This document shows, one piece after another, positions 17,467-30,317 of a DNA stretch of 64,000 bases. The notes below the pieces were generated by a model. The model did not search any database, was not told the origin of the DNA, and was given only the letters and a program-made list of their open reading frames with translations. The DNA comes from Croceibacterium atlanticum (GTDB lineage: Bacteria > Pseudomonadota > Alphaproteobacteria > Sphingomonadales > Sphingomonadaceae), in NCBI RefSeq assembly GCF_001008165.2, contig NZ_CP011452.2, forward strand, positions 124,001 to 188,000, in the 5' to 3' direction. Made by a program: the position numbers and the translations under genes. How positions within the stretch are numbered: position 1 is the first letter of the stretch; each line of letters opens with the position of its first letter.

Positions 17467-18534
17467 ATGGCGGCGAGTCTGAAACTGGTAGAAGGCAAGG
17501 AAGCTAACGTGGACCGTCAGAAGGCGCTCGACGCCGCACTCGCACAGATTGATCGCGCATTCGGCAAGGGTTCGGCCATGAAGCTGGGCCAGAAGGAAAC
17601 CATGCAGGTGGAGGCGATTTCCACCGGCAGCCTCGGCCTGGACATTGCGCTGGGCGTGGGCGGTTTGCCCAAGGGCCGCGTGATCGAAGTCTATGGCCCT
17701 GAAAGTTCGGGCAAGACCACGCTGGCCCTGCATGTCATCGCGGAAGCACAGAAGGCCGGCGGCACTGCCGCCTTTGTCGACGCCGAACATGCGCTGGACC
17801 CGGTCTATGCCCGCAAGCTGGGCGTCGATATCGATGAATTGGTCGTCTCCCAGCCCGATACGGGCGAACAGGCGCTGGAAATCACCGATACGCTGGTGCG
17901 CTCCAACGCGATCGACGTGCTGGTGGTCGATTCGGTTGCCGCTCTCGTGCCGCGCGCTGAAATCGAAGGGGAAATGGGCGATAGCCATGTTGGCCTGCAG
18001 GCCCGCTTGATGAGCCAGTCTCTGCGCAAGCTGACCGGTTCGATCAACCGCTCCAAATGCATGGTGATCTTCATCAACCAGCTGCGCATGAAGATCGGCG
18101 TGATGTACGGCAATCCGGAAACCACGACGGGCGGCAATGCGTTGAAATTCTATGCCTCGGTCCGTCTCGACATCCGCCGCACCGGCCAGATCAAGGATCG
18201 GGACGAGATCATCGGCAACTCCACCCGCGTGAAAGTGGTCAAGAACAAGGTTGCCCCGCCGTTCAAGCAGGTCGAATTCGACATCATGTATGGCGAAGGT
18301 ATTTCCAAGATCGGCGAAATCCTAGACCTGGGCGTCAAGGCCGGTGTGGTTGAAAAATCGGGTAGCTGGTTCAGCTATGACAGCATCCGGATCGGGCAGG
18401 GCCGCGAAAACGCGAAGAACTACCTCAAGGAAAATCCCGAAGTTTGCGACCGGTTGGAAGCTGCGATTCGCGGCCGCACCGACGAGGTTGCCGAGGAGAT
18501 GATGACGGGGCCGGACGCGGACTCCAACAGCTGA
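17467..18534 (+). CDS. recA: Recombinase A
   Basis: RecA forms filaments on single-stranded DNA for homologous recombination and triggers LexA self-cleavage. The 355-residue product has the Walker A motif GPESSGKTT (residues 77-85), DNA-binding loops around [18 protein letters not shown] and [18 protein letters not shown], and an acidic C-terminus ([15 protein letters not shown]). Length matches other RecA proteins and there is no intein. The start is the ATG at 17467 ([21 protein letters not shown]). Transcription is probably LexA-controlled through the box at 17375-17389. Confidence 0.98.
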   Translation: MAASLKLVEGKEANVDRQKALDAALAQIDRAFGKGSAMKLGQKETMQVEAISTGSLGLDIALGVGGLPKGRVIEVYGPESSGKTTLALHVIAEAQKAGGTAAFVDAEHALDPVYARKLGVDIDELVVSQPDTGEQALEITDTLVRSNAIDVLVVDSVAALVPRAEIEGEMGDSHVGLQARLMSQSLRKLTGSINRSKCMVIFINQLRMKIGVMYGNPETTTGGNALKFYASVRLDIRRTGQIKDRDEIIGNSTRVKVVKNKVAPPFKQVEFDIMYGEGISKIGEILDLGVKAGVVEKSGSWFSYDSIRIGQGRENAKNYLKENPEVCDRLEAAIRGRTDEVAEEMMTGPDADSNS

Positions 18535-18589
18535 TCCTCAAGAAGCGCTGCGCCCGCATGGCGAGGGGCAAACGCGCTTGCAGAACCGG

Positions 18590-18634
18590 AGCCGGCACTG
18601 CGCGTCCTACGGGGCCCGTGCCGGCTTCTTCCTT
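18590..18634 (+). terminator. Terminator downstream of recA
   Basis: A perfect nine-base-pair stem AGCCGGCAC/GTGCCGGCT encloses a 19-base loop and is followed by TCTTCCTT. It lies 55 bases after the recA stop codon. Confidence 0.65.
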
Positions 18635-18781
18635 ATGTGGGGCAACCCGATCGATCATCCTTCAGGTGAATCGGTTTGAGGCAGTTTCGTCTCGGTACTT
18701 CCGCAATCCGTCACTTGGCACTAATGTTCGCGTGGATGAAATACGCGCTGGCCCGCGCCCCGGGATGAGGATTGGCACGCA

Positions 18782-19609
18782 GTGACCGACAAGTTCGATT
18801 GGGCCGGACAGGCCGGAGACAGCTGGGCCGCCGAATGGCGCCGCACGGATCGCAGTTTCGGCATGTTGACCGAACGGCTTCTCCGGCGCAGCCGCGAACA
18901 TGACTTCAACAAGGTGCTGGATATCGGCTGTGGCGCCGGGGAAATATCTCTGGCCATCGCCCGGAGCCGGAATCACGCCAAGGTTGTGGGTGTGGATATT
19001 TCGCCACGGCTGATCGAAACTGCCCGGGAACGCGGGATCAATCACCCCAATGCCAGTTTTGAACTGGCCGATGCCAGCCAGTGGATGCCGGAAGAAGGAT
19101 TCGCGCCGGATTTCCTCGTTTCACGCCACGGCGTCATGTTTTTTGAAGATCCCGTGGCGGCTTTTGCGCATCTTTCCTCCATTGCCGCACCCGGTGCCGC
19201 ATTGCTCTTTTCCTGCTTTCGCGACCTCAGCGCAAATTCCTTCTTTACCGAGATAGGAAAGCTCCTGCCCAGGCAGGAGAAAGCGGGTGATCCCAAGGCT
19301 CCCGGTCCCTTCGCCTTTGCCGACAGGCAGCATGTTGAAAACATCCTCCTGCAAGGCGGCTGGCATGATATCTCCTTCGAATCATTCGATTTTGGGATGA
19401 TCGCAGGTGCAGGTTCGGACCCGATCGAAGATGCCGTGGGCTATTATACGACCATTGGTCCCGCCGCCCGGATGATGCCCATGCTTGCGGATGAGGAACG
19501 CGAATCCTTCCTCGACGATTTGCGTGGTCTGCTGGAACAACACTGCCATGACGGCATCGTTCTGCTGCGCGCGGCAGCCTGGATCGTGTCCGCCCGCAAC
19601 GGCCAATAA
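18782..19609 (+). CDS. Class I SAM-dependent methyltransferase
   Basis: This 275-residue protein has a Rossmann methyltransferase core: VLDIGCGAG (residues 45-53, SAM-binding motif I), VVGVDISPRLIE (motif II), ELADASQWMPEEGFAPDFLVSRHGVMFFEDP (motif IV region) and a less conserved C-terminal half with the FADRQHVENILLQGGW element. It resembles small-molecule methyltransferases (Methyltransf_11/25 type). The substrate is not evident. The start codon is a GTG at 18782. It lies alone between recA and alaS, reading in the same direction as both. Confidence 0.85.
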   Translation: MTDKFDWAGQAGDSWAAEWRRTDRSFGMLTERLLRRSREHDFNKVLDIGCGAGEISLAIARSRNHAKVVGVDISPRLIETARERGINHPNASFELADASQWMPEEGFAPDFLVSRHGVMFFEDPVAAFAHLSSIAAPGAALLFSCFRDLSANSFFTEIGKLLPRQEKAGDPKAPGPFAFADRQHVENILLQGGWHDISFESFDFGMIAGAGSDPIEDAVGYYTTIGPAARMMPMLADEERESFLDDLRGLLEQHCHDGIVLLRAAAWIVSARNGQ

Positions 19610-19692
19610 GGCCATGATCGCCATCTTCGTACACAGTCTGCGGCTTAATCGCCTTGTCGCGGGCGTTCATGCGCCCTAATTCGCGAGGCACG

Positions 19693-22368
19693 ATGCATTC
19701 GACAAACGATATACGCCGCACGTTTCTGGACTATTTCGCTGCCAATGGGCACGCAGTGCGCCCGTCGGCGCCTCTGGTCCCTTATAACGATCCCTCGCTG
19801 ATGTTCGTGAATGCGGGCATGGTCCCGTTCAAGAACGTCTTTACCGGGCTGGAAACGCCGCCTGCTCCGCGGGCGACGACGAGCCAGAAATGCGTTCGCG
19901 CCGGGGGCAAGCATAACGACCTGGACAATGTCGGATATACCGCCCGGCACCTGACCCTGTTCGAAATGCTCGGCAATTTCAGTTTCGGCGATTATTTCAA
20001 GGAACGCGCGATTGAACTGGCCTGGGGGCTGGTTACCGGTGAATTCGGTCTCGATCCGGAGCGGCTGCTCGTCACCGTCTATCACACGGATGACGAAGCG
20101 TTCGACCTGTGGCGCAAGATTGCCGGGCTGCCGGATGATCGCATCATTCGTATCGCCAGCAAGGACAATTTCTGGGCGATGGGGTCCGATGGCCCCTGTG
20201 GCCCCTGTTCGGAGATATTCTGGGATCATGGCCCGGAAATCGCCGGTGGCCCGCCGGGATCGCCGGAAGAGGATGGCGATCGTTTCGTTGAAATCTGGAA
20301 TCTCGTTTTCATGCAGCACATGCAGGAAAATGACCAGATCATCGGCGATTTGCCGCGCCCCAGCATCGATACCGGCATGGGGCTGGAGCGTATTTCGACC
20401 GTGCTTCAGGGCGTTCACAATGTCTTCGACACGGACAGTTTCCTCGAACTGATCCAGGCCAGCGAAGAATTGACCCGCACGAAGGCGGAAGGCGAACAGC
20501 AAGCCAGCCACCGCGTGATTGCCGACCATCTGCGGTCCACCAGTTTCCTGATCGCCGATGGCGTGCTGCCTTCCAATGAAGGGCGCGGTTACGTGCTCCG
20601 CCGGATCATGCGCCGTGCCATGCGCCATGCGCATCTGCTCGGCGCGAAAGAGCCCCTGATGCACCGCCTTGTCCCGGCCCTGGTCGGGGAAATGGGCGCC
20701 GCCTATCCGGAACTGCCGCGCGCACAGGCGTTGATTTCCGAAGTGCTGGAGCGGGAAGAAACCCGTTTCCGCCAGACGCTGGACAAGGGCCTGCGCCTGC
20801 TTGATGAAGCAACCGACGATATGGGCGAAGGTGCCCGCCTGCCGGGCGAGACTGCCTTCAAGCTCTATGACACTTACGGCTTCCCCTATGACCTGACAGT
20901 GGACGCATTGCGCCCGCGCGGCATCGAAGTGGACCGTGCCGGTTTCGATGAAGCCATGGCCCAGCAGAAGGCGGCGGCGCGGGCAGCCTGGAAGGGTTCC
21001 GGCGCGGCGGCAGATCAGGAACTCTGGTTCGATATTGCCGAGCGTGAAGGTTCGACCGAATTCACCGGCTATGCCTCGACCGAAGGCGAAGGCCGCGTTG
21101 TGGCCCTGGTGGTGGATGGCAAGGAAGTCGACCGCGCCGATGCCGGCAGCGAAGTGGTGGTGCTGACCAATCAGACGCCGTTCTATGGCGAAAGCGGCGG
21201 CCAGGACGGCGACACCGGCACGATCACGGGTGACAAGCGCTTGTCGATTGCGGTCAGCGATACGACCAAGCCATTGGGCCGTCTGCACGCTCATCATGGC
21301 AAGATCGAAAGCGGCAGCATCGCCGTGGGCGACACTGTCCATCTGAAAGTTGACGCTGAACGGCGCGAACGCATCAAGGCGAACCATTCCGCCACGCATT
21401 TGCTCCACGCTGCCCTGCGCAATCATCTGGGCGAGCATGTGACGCAGAAAGGTTCACTGGTCGCGGAAGACCGGCTGCGCTTCGATTTCTCGCATCCCAA
21501 GCCGCTGTCGCAGGAAGAAATCGCCGCGATCGAAGCCGAAGTGAATGCCGAGATTCGCAATAATGAAGAGGTCGTCACGCGCTTGATGACGCCCGACGAT
21601 GCGATCGAAGCCGGCGCCATGGCCTTGTTCGGCGAAAAATATGGCGAGGAAGTGCGCGTCCTGTCGATGGGTCGGCAGGACTGGCAGGGCAGCGGCCGCA
21701 ATTATTCGGTCGAATTGTGTGGCGGCACCCATGTGCGCGCCACGGGCGATATTGGCCTGTTCCGCATCATTTCCGAAGGCGCTGTATCCTCCGGCGTGCG
21801 CCGGATCGAGGCATTGACCGGTGAAGCGGCCCGACGCTGGATCGTGAACCGCGAAGAAGCGCTGAAATCAGTAGCCGCAACGCTCAAGACTGTGCCTGAA
21901 GACGTCGAGACGCGGGTTGCTGCCCTGGTGGATGAGCGCAAGCGGCTCGAAAAGGAACTGGCCGAAACGAAGAAGCAGCTCGCTCTCGGTGGCGGCGGTT
22001 CGGCGCAGGGCGCGGCGGACGAGGAAGTGGGCGGTGTCAGCTTTTCCGGCCAGGTTCTGGAAGGGATGAATCCCAAGGAATTACGCGGCCTGCTGGACGA
22101 AGCCAAGAAGCGCATGACCTCCGGCATTGCCGCGATAGTTGCCGTGAACGAGGGCAGGGCCGCGTTTGCCGTGGGGGTGACGGATGATCTTGTCGATCGT
22201 TTCGATGCAGTGAAGCTGGTTCAGGCCGGCGTCGCGGCTTTGGGCGGGAAGGGCGGCGGTGGCCGCGCCGACATGGCGCAAGGCGGTGGCCCGGACGGTG
22301 GCAAGGCGGAAGAAGCGCTCGCCGCCGTCAGGGCGATATTGGCCGGCGAGCAGGTGCCCGCCGAATAG
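19693..22368 (+). CDS. alaS: Alanyl-tRNA synthetase
   Basis: AlaRS charges tRNA-Ala and edits mischarged Ser and Gly. The 891-residue protein has the class II core ([40 protein letters not shown]), a tRNA-recognition domain ([40 protein letters not shown]), and the editing domain metal motifs [12 protein letters not shown] and CGGTHV. The C-Ala region has a DHHA1 domain with a glycine-rich end ([16 protein letters not shown]). Start at ATG 19693 ([15 protein letters not shown]) gives the conserved N-terminus; upstream codons of the frame lack similarity. Confidence 0.97.
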   Translation: MHSTNDIRRTFLDYFAANGHAVRPSAPLVPYNDPSLMFVNAGMVPFKNVFTGLETPPAPRATTSQKCVRAGGKHNDLDNVGYTARHLTLFEMLGNFSFGDYFKERAIELAWGLVTGEFGLDPERLLVTVYHTDDEAFDLWRKIAGLPDDRIIRIASKDNFWAMGSDGPCGPCSEIFWDHGPEIAGGPPGSPEEDGDRFVEIWNLVFMQHMQENDQIIGDLPRPSIDTGMGLERISTVLQGVHNVFDTDSFLELIQASEELTRTKAEGEQQASHRVIADHLRSTSFLIADGVLPSNEGRGYVLRRIMRRAMRHAHLLGAKEPLMHRLVPALVGEMGAAYPELPRAQALISEVLEREETRFRQTLDKGLRLLDEATDDMGEGARLPGETAFKLYDTYGFPYDLTVDALRPRGIEVDRAGFDEAMAQQKAAARAAWKGSGAAADQELWFDIAEREGSTEFTGYASTEGEGRVVALVVDGKEVDRADAGSEVVVLTNQTPFYGESGGQDGDTGTITGDKRLSIAVSDTTKPLGRLHAHHGKIESGSIAVGDTVHLKVDAERRERIKANHSATHLLHAALRNHLGEHVTQKGSLVAEDRLRFDFSHPKPLSQEEIAAIEAEVNAEIRNNEEVVTRLMTPDDAIEAGAMALFGEKYGEEVRVLSMGRQDWQGSGRNYSVELCGGTHVRATGDIGLFRIISEGAVSSGVRRIEALTGEAARRWIVNREEALKSVAATLKTVPEDVETRVAALVDERKRLEKELAETKKQLALGGGGSAQGAADEEVGGVSFSGQVLEGMNPKELRGLLDEAKKRMTSGIAAIVAVNEGRAAFAVGVTDDLVDRFDAVKLVQAGVAALGGKGGGGRADMAQGGGPDGGKAEEALAAVRAILAGEQVPAE

Positions 22369-22385
22369 CTTTCGGCTCCGGGAAG

Positions 22386-22559
22386 CTAGCGGTTCTGGCT
22401 CGCGCGGCGGACATCGCCTTCGCTGCCGCGCGGCAGATCCTCGCCCCGCACGGAATGGCCATCTCTTTGGGGGGCCTTGATCGGGCCCTTGTTCGCACCG
22501 GTCTGGTTTTGCGGTTTCTGATCGGGTGTGCCGTCAGGACGTTGTTTCGCGTCAGCCAT
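22386..22559 (-). CDS. Small hydrophilic, probably disordered protein (57 aa)
   Basis: The minus-strand frame beginning at the ATG at 22557-22559 encodes 57 residues, MADAKQRPDGTPDQK..., made almost only of polar and charged residues with several Pro, Gly and Gln. It is preceded by AGAGGAGA, a near-perfect ribosome-binding site at normal spacing, which argues for real translation. It ends in VRRASQNR. There is no hydrophobic core, so it is likely intrinsically disordered. Function is unknown. It lies between convergent alaS and the antiporter gene upstream of it on the same strand. Confidence 0.6.
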   Translation of the reverse strand: MADAKQRPDGTPDQKPQNQTGANKGPIKAPQRDGHSVRGEDLPRGSEGDVRRASQNR

Positions 22560-22614
22560 TTTCTTTCTCCTCTCGGAGAAGCAAACGCTCAGCTCCGGCA
22601 ATCGGTCCTGCTTT

Positions 22615-24381
22615 TCAGGCTGCGTCGGCAGTCGAGGTGCGGAGCTTCGGTTTCTCTTCCAAAGCTCCGCCTTCCATGATCCTCTCGCGGAATTCGTCCC
22701 GCTTCGCGTGGATCGATGCGATAACGGGACCAACCGCCACGCCCAGATCCACCAGCACCGCTTCGGAAAGTTGCAGCGAGCTTTCCAGTGTTTCCGGAAC
22801 AGCCGTGCTGGCCCCGGCCCTGTAGAGTTCCGCTGCATGGATCGTGTCGCGGGCACGCGCGATAATGGGCAGATCGGGATAGGCGGCGCGCAATTTCTTG
22901 GTGATACGCTGGGCCAGAACAGGTTCGTCCATGGTCAGGATGACGGCAGGCGTGCGTTCCACGCCGAGCTTGTCCAGCGCGTCCACCCGCGCGGCATTGC
23001 CGAATACGGCGTTATAGCCCTCGCGTTTGCAGGCTTCGATCAAATCCGTATTTGAATCGATCGCGACATAGGGCTTGCCATGCGCGGTCAGCATCTGTGC
23101 GACGAGCCGGCCGACACGGCCGCAGCCGATGATGATTACGGGCGGCTGATCCGTATCCACGCCAGTATCGTCGATTTCGGCAATCGGTTCCACCTGGCGG
23201 CCGAGATGGCGGCCGAGCATGGCGAGCAGCGGCGTTACGGTCAGGCCGATGGCGGTGACAATCTGCCAGAACTGGGCGGTGCCGGGCTGGATCAGCAGGG
23301 CATCGGTGGCCGCGGCCAGCACGATCAGCGTGGTTTCGGAAGGGCTGGCCATCAATATGCCCGTTTCCGTCGCGGTGCTGCGCCGTGCGCCCATCAGGCG
23401 CAGCAATACGGCCGTGACGACGGCTTTCAGCACCAGCACGCCGACGACGGCCATGGTGATCATACCGAGATTCTGCCAGATCGTGGCGAGATCGATCCCC
23501 ATGCCCACGGTAATCAGGAAGATGCCCAGCGCCAGCCCCTTGAAGGGTTCCATGATCCCTTCAACTTCGGCGTGATATTCGGTTTCCGCGATCAGCAGCC
23601 CGGCAACCAGAGCTCCCACGATGGGGGACAGGCCGACCACGCCGGTGGCGAGGCTGGCGCCGATTACCACCAGCAGGGAAGCGGCCAGGAATACTTCCGG
23701 GCTCTTGGTCCGGGCGGCCTGCGCAAATAATCGGGGCAGGGCATAGCGTCCCACGATCATCATCCCGATGACGACCACCAGCCCCATCCAGATCGTATCG
23801 ATCAGATTATCCACGCCGTCGCTCTGCGCATAGGGTGCCAGTGCGCCCAGCATGAAGATGATCGGCACGATGGCGATATCTTCGAACAGCAGCATGGACA
23901 GGGCCGCACGTCCGACTGGCGATTGCGTTCCCGCCATGGGCAGCACCAGCGCGGTGGAGGACAGGGCCAGCGCCAGGCCAAGCCCGAGGGCGCCGGTCCA
24001 GTATTGCCCCAGCATGGAAAGGAAAGATCCGATCAGCGTGGCTGTGATGATCAGTTCCAGCGCGCCCAATCCGAAGACGAGCTTGCGCATGTTCCACAGC
24101 CTGTTGAACGACAGTTCCAGCCCGATGGAGAACAACAGCAGCACAATACCGAATTCAGCGAAGGGATCGAGCCGTTCGGGATCGCTGATCGTTATCCAGG
24201 TCAGCCATTCATAGTCATAGACCATGCGGCCCAGCCCGAACGGGCCGACCAGCAGCCCGACCAGGATGAAGCCGATGACGGGCGTGATGCGGAAACGCGC
24301 AAAAACGGGGATCACGATGCCCGCGGCACCGAGGATCACCAGCGCGTCCGACATGATGGGAGATATCGTTTCGGAATGCAT
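22615..24381 (-). CDS. CPA2 family cation:proton antiporter with TrkA-N domain (KefB/YbaL-like)
   Basis: This 588-residue protein has about 12 membrane helices (residues 10-390) with CPA2 motifs (FAEFGIVLLLFSIGLELSFNRLWNMRK, ALALSSTALVLPM, LSPIVGALVAGLLIAET). A cytoplasmic Rossmann nucleotide-binding domain follows (VIIIGCGRVGRLVAQML and AIDSNTDLIEACKREGYNAVFGNA). Such proteins exchange K+ or Na+ for H+ across the inner membrane. A downstream ATG (MSDALVILG) at 24354 is an alternative start. A paralogue of about the same length lies at 44621-46324. Confidence 0.9.
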   Translation of the reverse strand: MHSETISPIMSDALVILGAAGIVIPVFARFRITPVIGFILVGLLVGPFGLGRMVYDYEWLTWITISDPERLDPFAEFGIVLLLFSIGLELSFNRLWNMRKLVFGLGALELIITATLIGSFLSMLGQYWTGALGLGLALALSSTALVLPMAGTQSPVGRAALSMLLFEDIAIVPIIFMLGALAPYAQSDGVDNLIDTIWMGLVVVIGMMIVGRYALPRLFAQAARTKSPEVFLAASLLVVIGASLATGVVGLSPIVGALVAGLLIAETEYHAEVEGIMEPFKGLALGIFLITVGMGIDLATIWQNLGMITMAVVGVLVLKAVVTAVLLRLMGARRSTATETGILMASPSETTLIVLAAATDALLIQPGTAQFWQIVTAIGLTVTPLLAMLGRHLGRQVEPIAEIDDTGVDTDQPPVIIIGCGRVGRLVAQMLTAHGKPYVAIDSNTDLIEACKREGYNAVFGNAARVDALDKLGVERTPAVILTMDEPVLAQRITKKLRAAYPDLPIIARARDTIHAAELYRAGASTAVPETLESSLQLSEAVLVDLGVAVGPVIASIHAKRDEFRERIMEGGALEEKPKLRTSTADAA

Positions 24382-24503
24382 TGTCGGGCTTTATGTCAGA
24401 GAATACCGGGATTCGACAACTTCGGATGGCAGAGGCGGTAAATAGGCTTGGAACCTTGCTCATTCCCGGCAGGCGGGTGACATAGAGGTCTGTGTCGGTA
24501 TGT

Positions 24504-25978
24504 ATGGCGCCCATGCAGACAGCCACAATGATTTCACTCGCCCTTTATTTCATCCTCATGCTGGGCATAGGACTTTATGCTTGGCGCAAGTCGACGGAAG
24601 ACAGCGAAGGCTATCTCCTGGGGGGGAGGCAATTGCATCCCGCCGTGGCCGCATTGTCCGCCGGTGCTTCCGACATGTCCGGCTGGCTCCTGCTTGGCCT
24701 GCCGGGCGCGCTCTATCTGTCGGGACTGGTGGAAGCCTGGATCGGCATCGGCCTGTTCATCGGCGCGTTGATCAACTGGATCGTGGTTGCCCCACGTCTG
24801 CGCGAACAGACGGTCCAGTACGGCAATGCCCTGACCATCCCCGAATTCCTTTCCAATCGCTTCCCGGACAAGGCAATCGCCCTGCGGCTGATTTCCGCCA
24901 TCATCATCGTGGTGTTTTTCACCGTTTACAGCGCGGCGGGCCTTGTCGGCGGCGGCAAGCTGTTCGAATCCACCTTTATCGACGGGCAGGTCTGGGGGCT
25001 CAGCCCCTATACGGCGGGCGTCTGGCTGACGGCGCTGGTCGTGCTGGCCTATACCATGGTCGGCGGCTTCCTCGCCGTCAGCCTGACCGATTTCGTGCAG
25101 GGCTGCATCATGGTCGTCGCGCTGGTGGTGATGCCGCTGGTCGTGATCATGGGTGAGGGCGGAGCGGGGAATGTCGCCTCCATCCTCGATGGCGTGGACC
25201 CGAACTTTCTCAGCTGGTTCGGCGGCTTGTCCACCATCGGCTTCCTGTCGGCGATTGCCTGGGGGCTCGGCTATTTCGGGCAGCCGCATATCATCGTGCG
25301 GTTCATGGCGGTGCGGGATGGCGGCATAAAGACCGCCCGCAATATCGGCATGAGCTGGATGCTGGTGGCCCTGATCGGCGCGCTGGGCGTTGGCCTTGCC
25401 GGCCGTGCCCATGTGGTGGCGAACGGGCTTACGCTGGAAGATTCCGAAACGATCTTCATCCTGCTGGCCAACACATTGTTCCACCCCTTCGTCACGGGCT
25501 TCCTGCTGGCCGCGCTGCTGGCGGCGATCATGAGCACGATCAGTTCGCAGCTGCTGGTTTCATCCAGTTCCCTGACGGAGGATTTCTACCGCCTGTTCAT
25601 TCGCGACGATGCCAGCGAAAAGGAGATGGTGAATATCGGCCGCATCTGCGTGCTGCTGGTTTCGCTTGCCGCGATCTTCATCGCCAGCGATCCGGACAGC
25701 AAGGTGCTGGGCCTGGTGTCCAATGCCTGGGCAGGTTTCGGCGCGGCGTTCGGCCCGCTGATCACCCTGTCGCTCACCTGGAAGAAAATGACCGGCGCCG
25801 GCGCGGTTGCAGGGCTGGTGACGGGGGCATTGGTGGTTATCGGATGGATCGGGCTGGGCGTTGGCGACAGCACGGGCATTTATGAAATCATTCCGGGCTT
25901 CATCGCCGCCTGGCTGGCCATTTACGTGGTGAGCAAGGTGACGGCGAAGTCGATGCCGGGAACGGCCCGCAGCGCGGC

Positions 25979-25982
<4 letters not shown>
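24504..25982 (+). CDS. putP: Sodium/proline symporter
   Basis: This protein of about 492 residues is a sodium:solute symporter with around 13 membrane helices. Motifs of PutP are visible: YLLGGRQLHPAVAALSAGASDMSGWLLLGLPGALY near the N-terminus, GNALTIPEFLSNRF, FTVYSAAGLVGGGKLFES, and AAIMSTISSQLLVSSSSLTEDFYR. The start is uncertain: a GTG at 24492, ATG at 24504, ATG at 24513 or ATG at 24528 are all in frame. I use 24504. The stop overlaps the stop of the convergent GNAT-nitrilase gene by four bases. No putA is visible nearby. Confidence 0.9.
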
Positions 25983-27577
<1,595 letters not shown>

Positions 27578-27602
27578 ACGAAATGAGGCCAGCCGGGCCC
27601 GA

Positions 27603-28826
27603 TCAGGCCCAGTTCGCCATTTCCTTTTCGAGCCCTTCGACAATCGCTTCGAAGAACTGTTCGGTCGTCATCCAGCTCTGGTCCGGGCCGATGAGCAAAG
27701 CGAGATCCTTGGTCATCTTGCCGTTTTCGACGCAGTGGATGCAGACCTTTTCCAGCGTTTCGGCAAAGCGGACCACATCGGGCGTGTTGTCGAAACGGCC
27801 GCGATACATCAGGCCGCGCGTCCAGGCGAAGATGCTGGCGATCGGGTTGGTGCTCGTCGCCTTGCCCTGCTGGTGCTGGCGATAATGGCGGGTCACGGTG
27901 CCGTGGGCGGCTTCGGCTTCCACCGTCTTCCCGTCGGGCGACATGAGGACCGAAGTCATCAGGCCCAGCGAACCGAAGCCCTGTGCCACGACGTCGGACT
28001 GCACGTCGCCGTCATAGTTCTTGCAGGCCCAGACGAACTTGCCGCTCCACTTCAGCGCGGCGGCAACCATATCGTCGATCAGGCGATGTTCGTAAGTGAT
28101 CTTCGCGGCTTCGAACTTCTCCTTGAAGCCTTCCGTGTCGAACACTTCCTGGAACAGATCCTTGAACCGGCCATCATAGGCCTTGATGATCGTGTTCTTG
28201 GTGGAAAGATAGACCGGCCAGCCGCGATCGAGCCCGTAATTGAAGCTCGCCCGTGCGAAATCGCGGATCGAATCGTCGAGATTGTACATCGACATCGCGA
28301 CGCCCGAGCTCGGGAACTGGAATACTTCGCGGTCGATCACTTCACCGTCATCGCCTTCGAACACCAGACGCAGCTTGCCGGGTCCGGGGACGAGGAAATC
28401 GGTCGCGCGGTACTGATCGCCAAAGGCATGGCGGCCGACCACGATCGGATCGGTCCAGCCCGGCACCAGGCGCGGCACATTGTCGATCACGATCGGTTCG
28501 CGGAAGACCACGCCGCCCAGGATGTTGCGGATCGTGCCGTTGGGCGAACGATACATGTGCTTGAGATCGAATTCCTCGACCCGGGCTTCATCCGGCGTGA
28601 TCGTGGCGCATTTCACGCCGACGCCATGTTCCTTGATCGCGTTCGCGGCATCGACCGTGATCTGGTCGTCCGTCTCGTCCCGCTTCTGGATGGACAGATC
28701 GTAATATTTCAGATCGACATCCAGATAGGGAAGGATCAGCCGTTCGCGGATCCATTTCCAGATGATCCGCGTCATCTCGTCGCCGTCGATTTCAACGACC
28801 GGGTTTACGACTTTGATCTTCGCCAT
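27603..28826 (-). CDS. icd: NADP-dependent isocitrate dehydrogenase
   Basis: This 407-residue enzyme is the eukaryote-like, homodimeric isocitrate dehydrogenase common in alphaproteobacteria. It starts [23 protein letters not shown] and contains [30 protein letters not shown], the isocitrate-binding serine region (SPNGTIRN), [41 protein letters not shown] (metal-binding aspartates) and the NADP region [12 protein letters not shown]. It oxidises isocitrate to 2-oxoglutarate in the TCA cycle. The start is the ATG at 28824-28826; the longer upstream frame has no conserved content. Confidence 0.97.
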   Translation of the reverse strand: MAKIKVVNPVVEIDGDEMTRIIWKWIRERLILPYLDVDLKYYDLSIQKRDETDDQITVDAANAIKEHGVGVKCATITPDEARVEEFDLKHMYRSPNGTIRNILGGVVFREPIVIDNVPRLVPGWTDPIVVGRHAFGDQYRATDFLVPGPGKLRLVFEGDDGEVIDREVFQFPSSGVAMSMYNLDDSIRDFARASFNYGLDRGWPVYLSTKNTIIKAYDGRFKDLFQEVFDTEGFKEKFEAAKITYEHRLIDDMVAAALKWSGKFVWACKNYDGDVQSDVVAQGFGSLGLMTSVLMSPDGKTVEAEAAHGTVTRHYRQHQQGKATSTNPIASIFAWTRGLMYRGRFDNTPDVVRFAETLEKVCIHCVENGKMTKDLALLIGPDQSWMTTEQFFEAIVEGLEKEMANWA

Positions 28827-29114
28827 GCGGTAGGAATCCTGCTGCTTTTGTTTCGCGAGAATGCGCCGCCTCTTAGGCAGCGTGACAGTCGAGCGCAAGG
28901 CGGTGCGCCAAATTGCGAAAACCCTTCACGTTCATGGCCAAATTCCCCGGCCTGCATTTTTCGCCGGGCATGAATGTTACGGGATTCTTCGCGTGCCAGC
29001 CAATCCGCACGGGCATGTTGCATCCAAAACGGAGGGGTGAGGCGGCTGCGTTCCATCCGGCCTCTCGTCTTTCCGGCGCAAAGTGAGGGGGATGATCCTG
29101 AGTGTCGGCGCCGC
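28827..29114. other. Gene-free region between icd and the serine hydrolase gene
   Basis: This 288-base stretch lies between two minus-strand genes. It must hold the promoter of icd. A weak sigma-70-like pair (TTGCGC and TAAGAG, 17-base spacing on the minus strand) lies about 50-80 bases ahead of the icd start. I found no convincing ORF, RNA fold or terminator with a T-tract. Confidence 0.35.
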
Positions 29115-30314
29115 TCAGTCGTCGATTGCCTGGTAAACCAGCGTTTCGAAGTCAGCCAGGGGTTGGGGGATCACTGCTGGCCAGGAGACGGGCAGCATGA
29201 GCACCGCCACCAGGTCCTCTTGCGGATCGTTGAACCAGTAGGTGCCGAAGGCCCCGCGCCAGCCATATTGGCCGACAGAAACGGGGCCGCCGCGTGCGGC
29301 AATGTTATCAGTGATGAAAACACCAAGGCCGAAGCCGCGATCACGCCAGTAGGGGTAGCCGAAATAGGGTTGGGCGCGCTGTTCGGCGGTAAGGAAGTCG
29401 GTAGTCATCAATTCCACCGTCTTGCGGGACAGGATACGGCCATCTTCACAGCGCCCCATCCGCAGAAGCATGGTGCCCAGGCGCGCAAAATCATCCGCCG
29501 TGGAGACCAGCCCGCCTCCGCCCGAAGGATGCGCCGGCGGGCGGCTGAAATAACCACCGGGGCCGGGATCCTGCAGGATTTTCTTTCCGGTCAGCCAGTT
29601 GATGGAATAGGCTGGCCCCAGGCGCCCGATCCGGCTTTCATCCGCCCAGAACACGGTATCGGACATACCCAGCGGCCCGAATATCCGCTCTTGCAGGAAT
29701 TGTTCGAAGGGAAGGCCGGCAACCCTCTGGATCAGGATGGCGAGTACATCGCTGGAAAAGCCCATCACCATCCGCTCGCCGGGTTGGTGGATCAGCGGAA
29801 TTTCCGCCAGTTTGCCGAGCCATTCATCCACGCCGATGTCGGGCCGCATGGATGATCCCGCCATCAGCGATTGCGCCATTCGCGCCGCTGGCCCCTGCGG
29901 CAGAGCATAGCTGGGAAATCCCGCCCGGTGCGTAAGAAGATCTTCGACCGTGATCGGCCGTATCGGCGCACAGACATCCTCCAGCGAGCCGTTGGGTTTC
30001 TGCAGCACCCTCTGCCCCCGCAATTCGGCCAGCCATTGATCTATCCTGTCAGAAAGGCGCAGCTTACCTTCTTCCATAAGGATCAGCGCGGCAATGCTGG
30101 TGACGACCTTGGTCATCGAACCGAGGCGCCAAAGTGCATCCCGCCGCATGGGTGTGCCCTGGCCATCGATCGAACCCAGCACGTCACAATGGGCTTCTTC
30201 GCCGTGGCGCAAGATCAGCGCCACGGCGCCGGGAATTTCGTCGCAGTCGATCAGCGCCTGCAATTTGGCGGTCAGCCGAGCGAGCCGCATTGCAGACATG
30301 CCCGAACGAGCCAT
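29115..30314 (-). CDS. Beta-lactamase-fold serine hydrolase (class C / esterase type)
   Basis: This 399-residue protein has the nucleophile motif SMTK (S66-K69) of the beta-lactamase/transpeptidase-like superfamily. Further family features are VEDLLTHRAGFP, GFSSDVLAILIQRV and FEQFLQERIFGPLGMSDTVFW, and the C-terminal half has YGWRGAFGTYWFNDP. No signal peptide is seen, so it is probably cytosolic and more likely an esterase or transesterase than an antibiotic-resistance enzyme. It starts three bases after the SCP2-like gene, so the two are an operon. A role with the neighbouring receptor and carrier-protein genes is possible but unproven. Confidence 0.85.
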   Translation of the reverse strand: MARSGMSAMRLARLTAKLQALIDCDEIPGAVALILRHGEEAHCDVLGSIDGQGTPMRRDALWRLGSMTKVVTSIAALILMEEGKLRLSDRIDQWLAELRGQRVLQKPNGSLEDVCAPIRPITVEDLLTHRAGFPSYALPQGPAARMAQSLMAGSSMRPDIGVDEWLGKLAEIPLIHQPGERMVMGFSSDVLAILIQRVAGLPFEQFLQERIFGPLGMSDTVFWADESRIGRLGPAYSINWLTGKKILQDPGPGGYFSRPPAHPSGGGGLVSTADDFARLGTMLLRMGRCEDGRILSRKTVELMTTDFLTAEQRAQPYFGYPYWRDRGFGLGVFITDNIAARGGPVSVGQYGWRGAFGTYWFNDPQEDLVAVLMLPVSWPAVIPQPLADFETLVYQAIDD

Positions 30315-30317
30315 GGT

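Noticed and set aside
19645-21438. 597-residue minus-strand frame
   Set aside because: Antisense to alaS; no coherent domain.
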